From positions 1-35,983 of the forward strand of contig CABURV010000015.1 of assembly GCA_902494035.1 (NCBI GenBank): 35,983 nt of DNA. Direction: 5' to 3'. This document shows positions 7,143 to 14,411 of this stretch, in pieces (the first letter of the stretch is position 1; each line of letters starts with the position of its first letter). The translations under genes and the position numbers were made by a program. This DNA is from an uncultured Collinsella sp. (lineage in GTDB: Bacteria > Actinomycetota > Coriobacteriia > Coriobacteriales > Coriobacteriaceae). The notes below the pieces were generated by a model, which was given only the letters and a program-made list of their open reading frames with translations, was not told the origin of the DNA and searched no databases.

Positions 7143-7772
7143 CTACAAAGCGGCCAAAATGTCGGTCAGATTATCAATAACGGCATCGGCTCGCGATTGA
7201 TCGAGGTTGACGCCCTCGTGCGGACGCAGTGCCAGGACGCGGGCGCCGGAACGTTTGCCAGCCTCGATCCCCAAAGGCGAATCCTCGATAACCAGGCACT
7301 CGGCAGGCTCCACCCCCAGCGCCTCCATGGCACGCAGGTAGATCTCGGGGTCGGGCTTAAACGCGCTGCACTCGTGACCGCTGATGGTGTAGTCCAGCAC
7401 GCCGGCGATACCGGCAATCCCCACCAGCTCGTCGATCAGCTCGCGATAGGACGAGCTCGCGATGGCGCACTTCACGCCGCGCTCGTGCAGCTTGCGCATC
7501 ACCGGCTCCGTCTGCTCATTGAGCAGCTCGGCATACGGAACGGGATGGTCCGGGCTGTAGACCTGCTTATACTCCACGCGCAGGCGCTCGCGCAGCTCAA
7601 CATCGTCGGGCACCAGCGCCTCCCAAATGGCAGGCTCGTTAGACCCCGAAAGATCGGGGATCTCGTCAAAGTGGAACCCCTTCTCTTCCATAAACGCCAC
7701 GCGGCGACGGTTGTAGAACCACTCGGTATCGACCAGCACTCCGTCCATGTCAAACAGCACTGCCTTGATCAT
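7143..7772 (-). CDS. HAD-superfamily hydrolase, beta-phosphoglucomutase/phosphatase-like
   Basis: This 209-residue protein shows the HAD motifs: DMDGVLVDTE with the nucleophile Asp near residue 8, ASSS (motif II), the lysine in AFKPDPEIY (motif III) and EDSPLGIEAG (motif IV), with the small alpha-helical cap of subfamily I. Such enzymes dephosphorylate or isomerise small sugar phosphates in the cytosol. The ATG at 7772 is preferred because GGAGG lies 8 nt upstream; an ATG two codons earlier has no spacing, and the longer open frame runs through a dispersed repeat. The gene follows the terminator of the SIS gene at 7933. It could act on a sugar phosphate from the neighbouring pathway, but this is only contextual. 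Confidence 0.9.
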   Translation of the reverse strand: MIKAVLFDMDGVLVDTEWFYNRRRVAFMEEKGFHFDEIPDLSGSNEPAIWEALVPDDVELRERLRVEYKQVYSPDHPVPYAELLNEQTEPVMRKLHERGVKCAIASSSYRELIDELVGIAGIAGVLDYTISGHECSAFKPDPEIYLRAMEALGVEPAECLVIEDSPLGIEAGKRSGARVLALRPHEGVNLDQSRADAVIDNLTDILAAL

Positions 7773-7788
7773 ACGCATCTCCTCCCAC

Positions 7789-7827
7789 CTGCCAAAAAGG
7801 GACAGGTTTATTTTGGTAGGTTTTATC
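7789..7827 (+). repeat. Dispersed 39-bp intergenic repeat, copy B
   Basis: It begins CTGCCAAAAAGGGACAGG and ends TTTTGGTAGGTTTTATC, the same element as at 5653-5691. It lies against the ribosome site of the HAD gene, so in that transcript it forms a leader hairpin next to the Shine-Dalgarno sequence. Confidence 0.75.
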
Positions 7828-7866
7828 CGGGGTTTTATGGCGCGACAGACACGCCTTCCCCAGAGC

Positions 7867-7898
7867 AAAAAAGGGGATGGGGCACAAACCCCATCCCC
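7867..7898 (-). terminator. Intrinsic terminator of the SIS gene at 7933
   Basis: A perfect 10-bp stem (GGGGATGGGG at 7873-7882 with 7889-7898) is followed on the minus strand by six T residues (7867-7872). Confidence 0.9.
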
Positions 7899-7932
7899 TC
7901 TCAATCAACCCGTAAGGTCTACTTACTTGTGA

Positions 7933-8916
7933 TTAGTAGGAAAGCTTCCACATGTAGCGACGCATGGTCAGCGGGTGCTGACGGGCCTCGGCGATCTGGT
8001 TGCCGTACTCGCGCATAACGGCGAGGTGCAGCAGCGGGTTGAAGTAGGTGACGACGCTCGCGGGCACGGCGTCAGCCAGGCCGTAGTCCTTGGAGTCGAT
8101 CAGAGCGACCTTGGCGCCCATGCGCTCAAGGAAGGTGAGGGCGCGGGCGTCCATCGGACGGGTAGCGCCATCGGACATGAAGAAGACGTAGGGCTTACCC
8201 TCGGTGGAAACCTCGAACGGGCCGTGGAAGTACTCGCCGGTGTTGTAGGCGGCGGCGTCGATCCACTGCATCTCGGTGAACAGGAAGGCGGCGTGAGAAT
8301 AAGCCATCTTCTCGGAGGCACCGGAAGCCATGAAGTAGATCATCTTGTCGTCCTTGAAGTCCTCGGCGAACTTCTTGGCGAGCTTCTTGCAGGACTGAGC
8401 GGCGTTCTCGCAGAGCTCGAAGACGTTGGTGAGGCCGGTGATCATGTCCTCGTAGTGGTCATAACCCTCGGTCTGCTGAAGGATCTCGACAGCAAGAGCG
8501 ATGGCGTAGCCGGGCTTCTCGCACTTGGCAGCGAAGTTGGCGTGGAAGCCGTGAACGATGACGTAGTCAGCGTCGACGGTCAGAGCGGAGCCAGCCTTGT
8601 TGGTGAGGGAGACGACCGGGCAGTTGTGCTTCTTGGCGGTCTTGTTGGCCTCGACGGTCTCGGGCGTGGAGCCACCGAGGGAGCAGGTGATCACGAAGGT
8701 GTGCTCGTTGACCCAGGAAGGCGTGTCGTAGTTGAACTCGTTAGCAGTGAAGATCTGAACGTTCAGCTTGTCCGTGTTGTTGGCCAGGAAGTACTTGGCG
8801 GGGTAAAGGTCGGACATGGAAGCACCGCAGCCGACGAAAGCGACGCTGTGGATCTCGTGGTTGGACAGGACGTCAGCGACGATCTGCTTAGGGAGGTTAA
8901 GGTCGATCTCGTACAT
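7933..8916 (-). CDS. SIS-domain sugar isomerase/deglycase, FrlB-like (paralogue 2)
   Basis: This 327-residue two-SIS-domain protein is the closest of the three in style to fructosamine-6-phosphate deglycases. Visible are VGCGASMSDLYPA (about 28-40), TCSLGGSTPETVEA (SIS motif, 77-90), and the catalytic pair E215 and H231 in GEYFHGPFEV. It ends RRYMWKLSY. The ATG at 8916 is chosen because AAAGGA is spaced 9 nt before it; a longer frame to 9015 would run through intergenic hairpins. It lies 199 bp downstream of the PTS IID gene on the same strand and has its own strong terminator. This is the arrangement of gfr/fra-type systems, in which a mannose-family PTS delivers a phosphorylated sugar-amine to the deglycase. 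Confidence 0.9.
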   Translation of the reverse strand: MYEIDLNLPKQIVADVLSNHEIHSVAFVGCGASMSDLYPAKYFLANNTDKLNVQIFTANEFNYDTPSWVNEHTFVITCSLGGSTPETVEANKTAKKHNCPVVSLTNKAGSALTVDADYVIVHGFHANFAAKCEKPGYAIALAVEILQQTEGYDHYEDMITGLTNVFELCENAAQSCKKLAKKFAEDFKDDKMIYFMASGASEKMAYSHAAFLFTEMQWIDAAAYNTGEYFHGPFEVSTEGKPYVFFMSDGATRPMDARALTFLERMGAKVALIDSKDYGLADAVPASVVTYFNPLLHLAVMREYGNQIAEARQHPLTMRRYMWKLSY

Positions 8917-9007
8917 CTGACACATTCCTTTCAATTTTTGCGGCGCCACATTGCCGGGCGCTCGCAGGGTTACCGTGGTTTGGACCGAGTCGCCGGCCCG
9001 TTGAGGA

Positions 9008-9036
9008 TGCGACAAAGGGACTGTCCCATTGTCGCA
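9008..9036. repeat. Near-perfect palindrome between PTS and SIS genes
   Basis: TGCGACAAAGGGAC is followed by its near-complement (13 of 14 pairs) with almost no loop. On the plus strand TTTT follows. It could limit read-through from the PTS genes into the SIS gene. Confidence 0.55.
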
Positions 9037-9050
9037 TTTTGGGGATGGAA

Positions 9051-9081
9051 GCCTGCCTGGGGTATGGGATGCCAGGCAGGC
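9051..9081 (-). terminator. Hairpin downstream of the PTS IID gene
   Basis: GCCTGCCTGG (9051-9060) pairs exactly with 9072-9081. No T tract follows on the minus strand, so this may be a partial terminator or mRNA processing/stability structure between IID and the SIS gene. Confidence 0.5.
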
Positions 9082-9115
9082 CCCCGGGGGAAAGCGGTTA
9101 GACGCTTGGTCGCGA

Positions 9116-9949
9116 CTAGGCCAGGATGCCGGCCGCGGAGAGGGCGATGCCGCCCACGATGGCGATCACGAGAAGCCAACCGGTGTTGACGTTCTTCTTG
9201 ATGAGCCAGTACATAAGGCCGGTGAGGCCAAGGGAGATCATCTGGGGCATCATGCCGTCCAGGATGTCCTGGATAACGACGGTGCCCTCAGCGAACTGCA
9301 GCGGGGTGGTGGCGCCGATCAGCGTGGCGATCATGCCGCCTACGGACATAAGACCCACGATGCCGCAGACATACATGAGCTTCTCCATGAGGTCGCCGCC
9401 CTGAAGCTTGCTCAGGTACTCGTGGCCGCCCTGATAGCCCATCTTGGCTGCGAACCAAGTGATCAGCACAGAGGGGACGATGGAGATGAGCATGGCCAGG
9501 ATCGGGCCCATGATGGAGCCCTGCTGAGCCAGCTGAACGCCCAGACCAAAGGCGATAACACGAATGGTGCCCTGGAAGAAGGAGTCACCGATGCCGGAAA
9601 GCGGGCCCATAAGGGAGGTCTTGACCGCGTTAATCGAATCGGGGTTGAAGTTCTCGGGATCCTTGGCGTACTCCTCCTCCATGGAGGCGGTGAGGCCCAG
9701 GATAAAGGCGCTCGTCTGCGGGGTGCAGTTGTAGAACGCCATGTGACGGTGGTAAGCCTCTTTCTTAGCAGCGAGCTGCTTGGGGTCGGACTCGTCCGGA
9801 TAGAGGCGGTCGAGCGTGGGAACCATGCCGTAGAGGAAGCCCATGTTCATCTGACGCTCGTAGTTCCAAGAGGCCTGGATGGCCCAGGAGCGCCAGAAGA
9901 ACTGGCTGACCTTCTTGTTCAGGGACACGTCCTTGGTTGCGGTTGCCAT
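9116..9949 (-). CDS. PTS mannose-family transporter subunit IID
   Basis: This 277-residue membrane component of a mannose-family phosphotransferase permease works with IIC to move the sugar. Seen are an amphipathic N-terminal region, NMGFLYGMVPTLDRLYP, the family stretch GLTASMEEEYA, and the GPLSGIGDSFFQGT signature (about 125-138), followed by several membrane spans and a C-terminal hydrophobic helix. The ATG at 9949 has AGGAGG 8 nt upstream, overlapping the IIC stop. The gap to IIC is only 13 bp, so the two are co-transcribed and probably coupled. It is the last PTS gene before the hairpins at 9051 and 9008. Confidence 0.94.
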   Translation of the reverse strand: MATATKDVSLNKKVSQFFWRSWAIQASWNYERQMNMGFLYGMVPTLDRLYPDESDPKQLAAKKEAYHRHMAFYNCTPQTSAFILGLTASMEEEYAKDPENFNPDSINAVKTSLMGPLSGIGDSFFQGTIRVIAFGLGVQLAQQGSIMGPILAMLISIVPSVLITWFAAKMGYQGGHEYLSKLQGGDLMEKLMYVCGIVGLMSVGGMIATLIGATTPLQFAEGTVVIQDILDGMMPQMISLGLTGLMYWLIKKNVNTGWLLVIAIVGGIALSAAGILA

Positions 9950-9962
9950 AGTGTGTTCCTCC

Positions 9963-10757
9963 TTAGTCTTCGTCGTCTTCGAGCGGATCGTAGTCGGAAT
10001 CGACACCGGCGGCTGCATGGGACCCGTTGAACTTGAAGCCCATGAAGACGACAGCCAGGCACACACCGATCAGAGCGACCGCGATGACGGACAGGTTGAG
10101 GTAAGCGGCGAGCAGGAAACCGATGAACAGGAACGGAGTCATACCCTTCTTGATCATCATGGTGAGCAGCAGGGCCAAGCCGTAGGCGGTCATGATCTTG
10201 GTCGAAACGTTAAGACCAGTGGACAGCCACTCGGGAACCATGTTGACGATGGCCTGAACCAGGTCGGTGCCAACAAAGACGGCGAGGAAGATCGGCAGGA
10301 AGTACATGATGGCGTACAGACCGGAGCCGGCGCAGATGTGCATACGATAGGCGGTCTTGAACTTTCCGTTATCGATCGCGCTATCTGCCACATGGGTGAG
10401 GGCGGCGATGATGGAACGGAACACGATGCCGAGGAGCTGACCCAGGACGGCGACCGGGATGGCGATCGTCATGGCGGTCTCGGCAGAAGCATCGGTCAGG
10501 CACGCAAAGGCAGCGGCCACGATGCCGCCCAGGACCATATCGGGCGGAACGGCGGCGCCGACCTGCACCAGGCCCATGGACACGAGCTCGACGGCGGCAC
10601 CGACGGCAAGGCCGGTGGGCACATCGCCCAGCAGCAGACCGACGAGCGTAGCGCCAACGAGGGGCTGCTCGAAGTTAAGACGACCGAGCAGGCGGGAGTC
10701 CCACATGCAGAACACGCCGACGAGGCCGACGAGCACCGCACTGATGAACGTATTCAT
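9963..10757 (-). CDS. PTS mannose-family transporter subunit IIC
   Basis: This 264-residue polytopic membrane protein forms the sugar channel of the mannose-family PTS. About seven to eight hydrophobic segments are visible. The typical N-terminal segment LNFEQPLVGATLVGLLLGD (about 28-46) and GAAVELVSMGLVQVGAAVPPD (about 53-73) are conserved family features. The tail is unusually acidic (DSDYDPLEDDED). The ribosome site AAGGAG precedes the ATG. A 36-bp gap separates it from the IIA-IIB gene and contains a small CAGGC-AAAA-GCCTG hairpin (10775-10788). Substrate cannot be read from sequence. Confidence 0.94.
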   Translation of the reverse strand: MNTFISAVLVGLVGVFCMWDSRLLGRLNFEQPLVGATLVGLLLGDVPTGLAVGAAVELVSMGLVQVGAAVPPDMVLGGIVAAAFACLTDASAETAMTIAIPVAVLGQLLGIVFRSIIAALTHVADSAIDNGKFKTAYRMHICAGSGLYAIMYFLPIFLAVFVGTDLVQAIVNMVPEWLSTGLNVSTKIMTAYGLALLLTMMIKKGMTPFLFIGFLLAAYLNLSVIAVALIGVCLAVVFMGFKFNGSHAAAGVDSDYDPLEDDED

Positions 10758-10774
10758 ACCCTTCTCCTTTCAGT

Positions 10775-10788
10775 CAGGCAAAAGCCTG
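10775..10788 (-). other. Small hairpin between the IIA-IIB and IIC genes
   Basis: CAGGC-AAAA-GCCTG is a 5-bp stem with an A4 loop inside the operon. It could tune relative expression or mark an RNA cleavage site; evidence is structural only. Confidence 0.35.
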
Positions 10789-10793
10789 GTTGA

Positions 10794-11717
10794 TTACAGC
10801 TTGGCGTCGATGTCGACGCTCTGATACGTAGGGGTCTGCTGGACATAGAGCTTGATGCCCATGTCGAGCAGCTGGTTGACGTCGGCCTTCTGGGTGGCGT
10901 CGAGGAAGACGGAGCTGTCCTTGCCGCCGACCTGATCGGCACCGTCGTGGTTGGCGGTGGCGCCCAGGTTGATGGCGTCGAGCTTGTAGCCCTGACAGAA
11001 CTGCAGCATCTCGGCAGTGTTGCCAAAGACGAACATGACGCGCTCGCCGAGGGTGTTGAGCTTATCCATCTTGGCGAGGGCACGCTCGACGGTGAAGACG
11101 TTCAGGCGCACGCCCTGGGGCTTGGCCAGCTTAAGAGCGCCCTTCTTGATGTCATCGTTGGCGGCAGCGTTGTCGACGACGATGATGCGCTCGGCCTGAA
11201 CCTTGGTGGTCCAAGTAAAGACGACCTGGCCGTGCAGCAGACGGTAGTCAAGACGTGCGAGGACGATCTTGGCGGGACCGGAGCTGTGACGGGACGCCTT
11301 GGCCTTCTTGGCAGGAGCCGCGGCGGCCTCGACCGGTGCGTTGGGGTTGGTCAGACCGGTGCGGGCCTCATTGATGAGGGCCGCGAGCTCGGCGCCCTTG
11401 ACGGGGGCGGGGCTCATAGCAAGCGTGAGCGCCAACGGGATGTTGAAACCGCTGACAACCGTGAACTTCGTGCCGTTCTTGGAAAGCTCGACCATGTTGT
11501 TGTTGACCGAGCTGCCGAGCATATCGGTCAGCACATAGACGGTGTCGTCCGCGTTGAACGTGGCGATCATAGCCTCAACCTTATTGGTGATGGGCTCCTT
11601 GTCGTCACGAGCAAGCGACACGACGTGGACGTTCGACACGTCGCCGAGAACCATCTCGAGCGTGTCTTTGGCGCCTGCGGCCAGGCCGCCATGAGATGCG
11701 AGAATGATCTGATTCAT
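10794..11717 (-). CDS. PTS mannose-family fused IIA-IIB phosphotransfer protein
   Basis: This 307-residue cytosolic protein fuses two phosphocarrier domains, as in ManX. The IIA part (1-125) has the phospho-accepting H9 in ILASHGG and the TDMLGSS loop (64-70). A linker rich in Ala, Pro and Lys spans about 126-147. The IIB part (148-307) has RLDYRLLHGQV with the phospho-accepting H162. Phosphate passes from HPr to IIA, IIB and then the incoming sugar. The ATG has AGGAGGAGG upstream. It is the first gene of the PTS operon. The upstream region has a TATAAT box (11744-11749) abutting an ACGT-N5-ACGT operator (11749-11763). Confidence 0.95.
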   Translation of the reverse strand: MNQIILASHGGLAAGAKDTLEMVLGDVSNVHVVSLARDDKEPITNKVEAMIATFNADDTVYVLTDMLGSSVNNNMVELSKNGTKFTVVSGFNIPLALTLAMSPAPVKGAELAALINEARTGLTNPNAPVEAAAAPAKKAKASRHSSGPAKIVLARLDYRLLHGQVVFTWTTKVQAERIIVVDNAAANDDIKKGALKLAKPQGVRLNVFTVERALAKMDKLNTLGERVMFVFGNTAEMLQFCQGYKLDAINLGATANHDGADQVGGKDSSVFLDATQKADVNQLLDMGIKLYVQQTPTYQSVDIDAKL

Positions 11718-11743
11718 CTTGCCTCCTCCTTTTCGTTATGGTC

Positions 11744-11763
11744 ATTATAACGTCTTATACGTT
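11744..11763 (-). promoter_or_regulatory. PTS operon promoter -10 with overlapping ACGT-N5-ACGT operator
   Basis: On the minus strand a perfect TATAAT (11744-11749) directly follows AACGT-ATAAG-ACGTT (11749-11763). A bound repressor here would block RNA polymerase. The same motif precedes the gntR at 4840 and the EamA gene. Confidence 0.6.
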
Positions 11764-11899
11764 GCTTATATTGCTAATTAGTATAAAGACCGTTCGCGGG
11801 TGAAAATCGACCGTTGACGGGTTTAACGTACTCGAAACGTTGGACTGGGTAGGCCGGCGCTAGCTGGATAACCCCAGGTCAGACCCTGCGCGCAATCCC

Positions 11900-12982
11900 C
11901 TATCGCACGAAGTACCAGGGGCTTTCCTGTACGGTGGGTTCCAGCGCAATGCCGGTGCGTTCCTTAAACAGATCCATGTCCTGAGATTTTTCGGTCCACC
12001 ACGCGTTGGGCTTAAAGGTCATGCTCTCAATGACATGACCGACAAACACACTGTTGCGCAGCTTGGAGAAGTCGGTGTTCATAATCAGGATGGACGCGAG
12101 CACCAACACGATGCCCAGGACCTTAATCGCGCCGGCGGGCTCGGCGTAGACACCAATGCCCACCAGTACGGTGACGACCGTCTCGAAAGACATTACGACG
12201 GGAACTTTCGATGTCTCGAGCCCCATGGACAGACCCTGCATATATAAGATGTAAGCAACGGCTGTGGGGATGAGTCCAAAGCCAAGGAACAGCAGCAGCA
12301 GCTGTGGCGACATTGCCGCGGCGACATCCGGCCACGGAGCCGCGATAGCTGCCATAACCGCACCGCCAAAAACAAAGCCCCAAAACGTGACAGCCAGCGG
12401 GTGGACCGTCTTGGTTGCTATTCGGCTAAACACCGCGAGCGACGCACCACAAAGGCCTGCAATCACGCCCGACGTGACGCCCCAAACCGAAAAATGAAAA
12501 CCGGAAAGGTCGCCATTGGTCACTGCAAGCACGCAGCCTACGATGTTAAAGACAATGGCAACGAGCTTGTTGGGGGTCACGTCCTCGCGATAAAGCACGC
12601 GGCCGAGCATGACGCCAAACACCGGCGAGGTGTAGAGCAGCACCGAGGCCGTGGACATGCCCACCTCGCCCATGCACTCGTAATAACAGGTGTTGGCGGC
12701 GGCCAAACCGACGATGCCGACAAGCGCACAGGGAACAAGCTCTTTAGGGCTTGCCTTGAACAGGGCCAGCGGACCCTGAGCCACGGTAGACCCCTCACCC
12801 GGACGGCAGCCCATAAACATCAGGACCGGCGCCAAGATAAGCGCTCCGACCAACAAGCGAAAGGCAGCCATGCTCTGGGACGAAACGCCCATGGCCGAGA
12901 TGCCGTTTACAAAGATTCCGATGCTGCCCCACATAAGCGCGGCGATCAGCACCAGCACATAGCCCAGATTGCTTTTCTTCAA
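11900..12982 (-). CDS. EamA/DMT-family transporter
   Basis: About ten transmembrane helices in two EamA repeats are visible; the first starts at LGYVLVLIAALMWGSIG and the second contains PTAVAYILYMQGL. After the last helix (ILIMNTDFSK) comes a polar tail of about 55 residues ending ESPWYFVR, longer than usual for the family. DMT proteins export or import amino acids and other metabolites across the inner membrane. I prefer the TTG start at 12982 (360 residues) because GAGGAGG lies 5 nt upstream; the ATG at 13018 has no ribosome site and overlaps the likely transcription start. The promoter carries the ACGT motif, which suggests co-regulation with the PTS operon. A role in moving the amine or amino acid of the pathway is inference. 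Confidence 0.85.
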   Translation of the reverse strand: MKKSNLGYVLVLIAALMWGSIGIFVNGISAMGVSSQSMAAFRLLVGALILAPVLMFMGCRPGEGSTVAQGPLALFKASPKELVPCALVGIVGLAAANTCYYECMGEVGMSTASVLLYTSPVFGVMLGRVLYREDVTPNKLVAIVFNIVGCVLAVTNGDLSGFHFSVWGVTSGVIAGLCGASLAVFSRIATKTVHPLAVTFWGFVFGGAVMAAIAAPWPDVAAAMSPQLLLLFLGFGLIPTAVAYILYMQGLSMGLETSKVPVVMSFETVVTVLVGIGVYAEPAGAIKVLGIVLVLASILIMNTDFSKLRNSVFVGHVIESMTFKPNAWWTEKSQDMDLFKERTGIALEPTVQESPWYFVR

Positions 12983-13021
12983 CGCAGCCTCCTCGGTATT
13001 GTTTCCAATATGTTTCATACT

Positions 13022-13050
13022 ACGTTATAGTCGTTATATACATTTTTCAA
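13022..13050 (-). promoter_or_regulatory. Candidate EamA promoter and operator
   Basis: ACGT-TATAG-TCGT (13022-13034) matches the ACGT-N5-ACGT motif with one change, and CGTTATA occurs twice in tandem (13023-13029, 13032-13038). On the minus strand TTGAAA (13045-13050) and TATAAC (13024-13029) could be -35 and -10, with a short 15-bp spacer. Confidence 0.45.
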
Positions 13051-13112
13051 GACACAAATCGGCGAGCGGATAAGTGATCCGTTTTCCTCCGCCCCCAGCG
13101 GATTACTGGGCG

Positions 13113-13177
13113 GTTGCGGTGAAATAGTTCCTAAATAGAGGCTTCAAGCCCCCAAGCAGGAACTATTCCACCGCAAC
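13113..13177. repeat. 65-bp palindromic element
   Basis: Arms 13113-13132 and 13158-13177 (starting GTTGCGGTG and ending CACCGCAAC) pair at 19 of 20 positions. The loop contains a small GGCTT-C-AAGCC hairpin. It lies between the SIS gene at 13214 and the EamA promoter. No T tract follows, so it is not a typical terminator. Confidence 0.65.
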
Positions 13178-13213
13178 TTATGAGGACATCGAGCTGTTAG
13201 GCCGCTCTATCCC

Positions 13214-14206
13214 CTAGTAGTCCAGCTTCCACATGTAGCGGCGCGTCATGTAGTCCTTGTGGGTGACGGCAGAGAGCGCACGCATGTACACGTTGTTGAG
13301 GATCGGGGCAAAGATCAGGTGATTGAAGTACTCGCTCACGCTGTCCTTGATGTCGTTGAGGCCGAGCTCCTTGGCGTCGAGCTGATAGACGCGCTCGCCA
13401 CCGTACTGGTTGACGAAGCGGATGCCGCGCTCGTCGTTGCAGCGGCTGCGGCCGACGCTGATGAGCTGGAACAGCGAGGTGCGCTTGTCCAGGATCTCGA
13501 AGGGGCCGTGGAAGAAGTCGCAGGTGTTGATGGTGCAGGAGTCGATCTGCAGCATCTCCTGCACGTTGCAGATGCTAAAGACGTAGGCGGCACCAAAGAG
13601 CGGACCCTGAGCCATCACGTTGATGCAGGGCTTGTCGGCGTTTTGCTCGGCCCACTTGGCGGCGAGCGGACGGGTGTACTCGACGGCCTTGCGATAGATG
13701 GGGTCAACCAGGTCGAAGGCGGCCATAGCGGTCTCATACTCGGCATAGCCCTCGGTCTGCTGCGTAAGCTCCATGGCGATCATGGTCACGACGGCGGAGT
13801 TGGTACGGCCCATGCAAGACTCGTCGACGGCCAGGCTGTCATACTGAATCTTGTAGTCGCAGACCTCGGTGAGGCCGGACTCATCGACATAGATGGCGAT
13901 GGTGCTGGCGCCGTGGTCCTTGGCGACCTGGGCGGCGACGATGGTCTCCTTGGTGCCGCGCATGGACACGACGACGGCCAGGGTGTTCTCGTTGACATAG
14001 GCGGGCGTGGCGTGCACGAACTCATTGCTGGTGTAGCTGGAGCTCACGACCTGCGTGGCCTCGTGCTCCATAAAGTACTGGGCAGGATAGTTGCCGCCGT
14101 TGGATCCGCCGGCGCCAATCCACACGACGCGCTTGATGCCGCCCTTGTCTGCCTTGTCGGCCAAAACCTGGGAGACGACGTCCTTAACCTGTTCCTGAGT
14201 AGTCAT
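13214..14206 (-). CDS. SIS-domain sugar isomerase/deglycase, FrlB-like (paralogue 3)
   Basis: This 330-residue protein with two SIS domains is diverged from the other two but keeps the layout. Seen are VVWIGAGGSNGGNYPAQ (about 27-43), VVVSMRGTKETIVAA in place of the usual Ser-rich SIS motif (78-92), and the catalytic pair E217 and H233 in CDFFHGPFE. It ends RRYMWKLDY. Unlike its paralogues, the residue before FHGP is Phe within CDF rather than GEY, which suggests a different substrate. The ATG has GAAAGG 10 nt upstream. It is divergent from the GntR gene at 14412; the shared 205-bp region holds ATACARGTT repeats. I infer a dedicated regulator-enzyme pair. Confidence 0.88.
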   Translation of the reverse strand: MTTQEQVKDVVSQVLADKADKGGIKRVVWIGAGGSNGGNYPAQYFMEHEATQVVSSSYTSNEFVHATPAYVNENTLAVVVSMRGTKETIVAAQVAKDHGASTIAIYVDESGLTEVCDYKIQYDSLAVDESCMGRTNSAVVTMIAMELTQQTEGYAEYETAMAAFDLVDPIYRKAVEYTRPLAAKWAEQNADKPCINVMAQGPLFGAAYVFSICNVQEMLQIDSCTINTCDFFHGPFEILDKRTSLFQLISVGRSRCNDERGIRFVNQYGGERVYQLDAKELGLNDIKDSVSEYFNHLIFAPILNNVYMRALSAVTHKDYMTRRYMWKLDY

Positions 14207-14246
14207 CGTGCATCAGCCTTTCTTCTCGTTTGATGCTCTCGATGGC

Positions 14247-14255
14247 ATACAAGTT
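14247..14255. promoter_or_regulatory. Candidate operator half-site ATACAAGTT
   Basis: It matches the two ATACAGGTT copies at 14386 and 14397 in 8 of 9 positions and lies 41 bp upstream of the SIS gene start. Confidence 0.4.
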
Positions 14256-14385
14256 ACATACATGTTTTGGTTATGTCGACTAGTTGTATGCTATATTTGT
14301 CTTAAAAAATTTGCTGATACGGTTTTCGATAACTTGATACCAGCGGTTTTGTTGTTGTATTGAATACATGCTTGATTAGATACGC

Positions 14386-14405
14386 ATACAGGTTAGATAC
14401 AGGTT
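14386..14405. promoter_or_regulatory. Tandem candidate operator, two ATACAGGTT copies
   Basis: ATACAGGTT occurs at 14386-14394 and 14397-14405, an 11-bp period (one helical turn), ending 6 bp before the gntR start. Binding here would block translation initiation or transcription of the regulator itself. Confidence 0.5.
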
Positions 14406-14411
14406 GATCGC

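Noticed and set aside
7773..7904. Upstream extension of the HAD protein
   Set aside because: It would translate the dispersed repeat and the terminator of the neighbouring gene.
8917..9015. N-terminal extension of the SIS gene (about 33 residues)
   Set aside because: It runs through a palindrome, is not shared with the paralogues, and a ribosome site fits the ATG at 8916.
12983..13018. ATG at 13018 as the EamA start
   Set aside because: No ribosome site, and the likely transcription start is at or beyond it; the TTG at 12982 has GAGGAGG. It remains possible if the message is leaderless.
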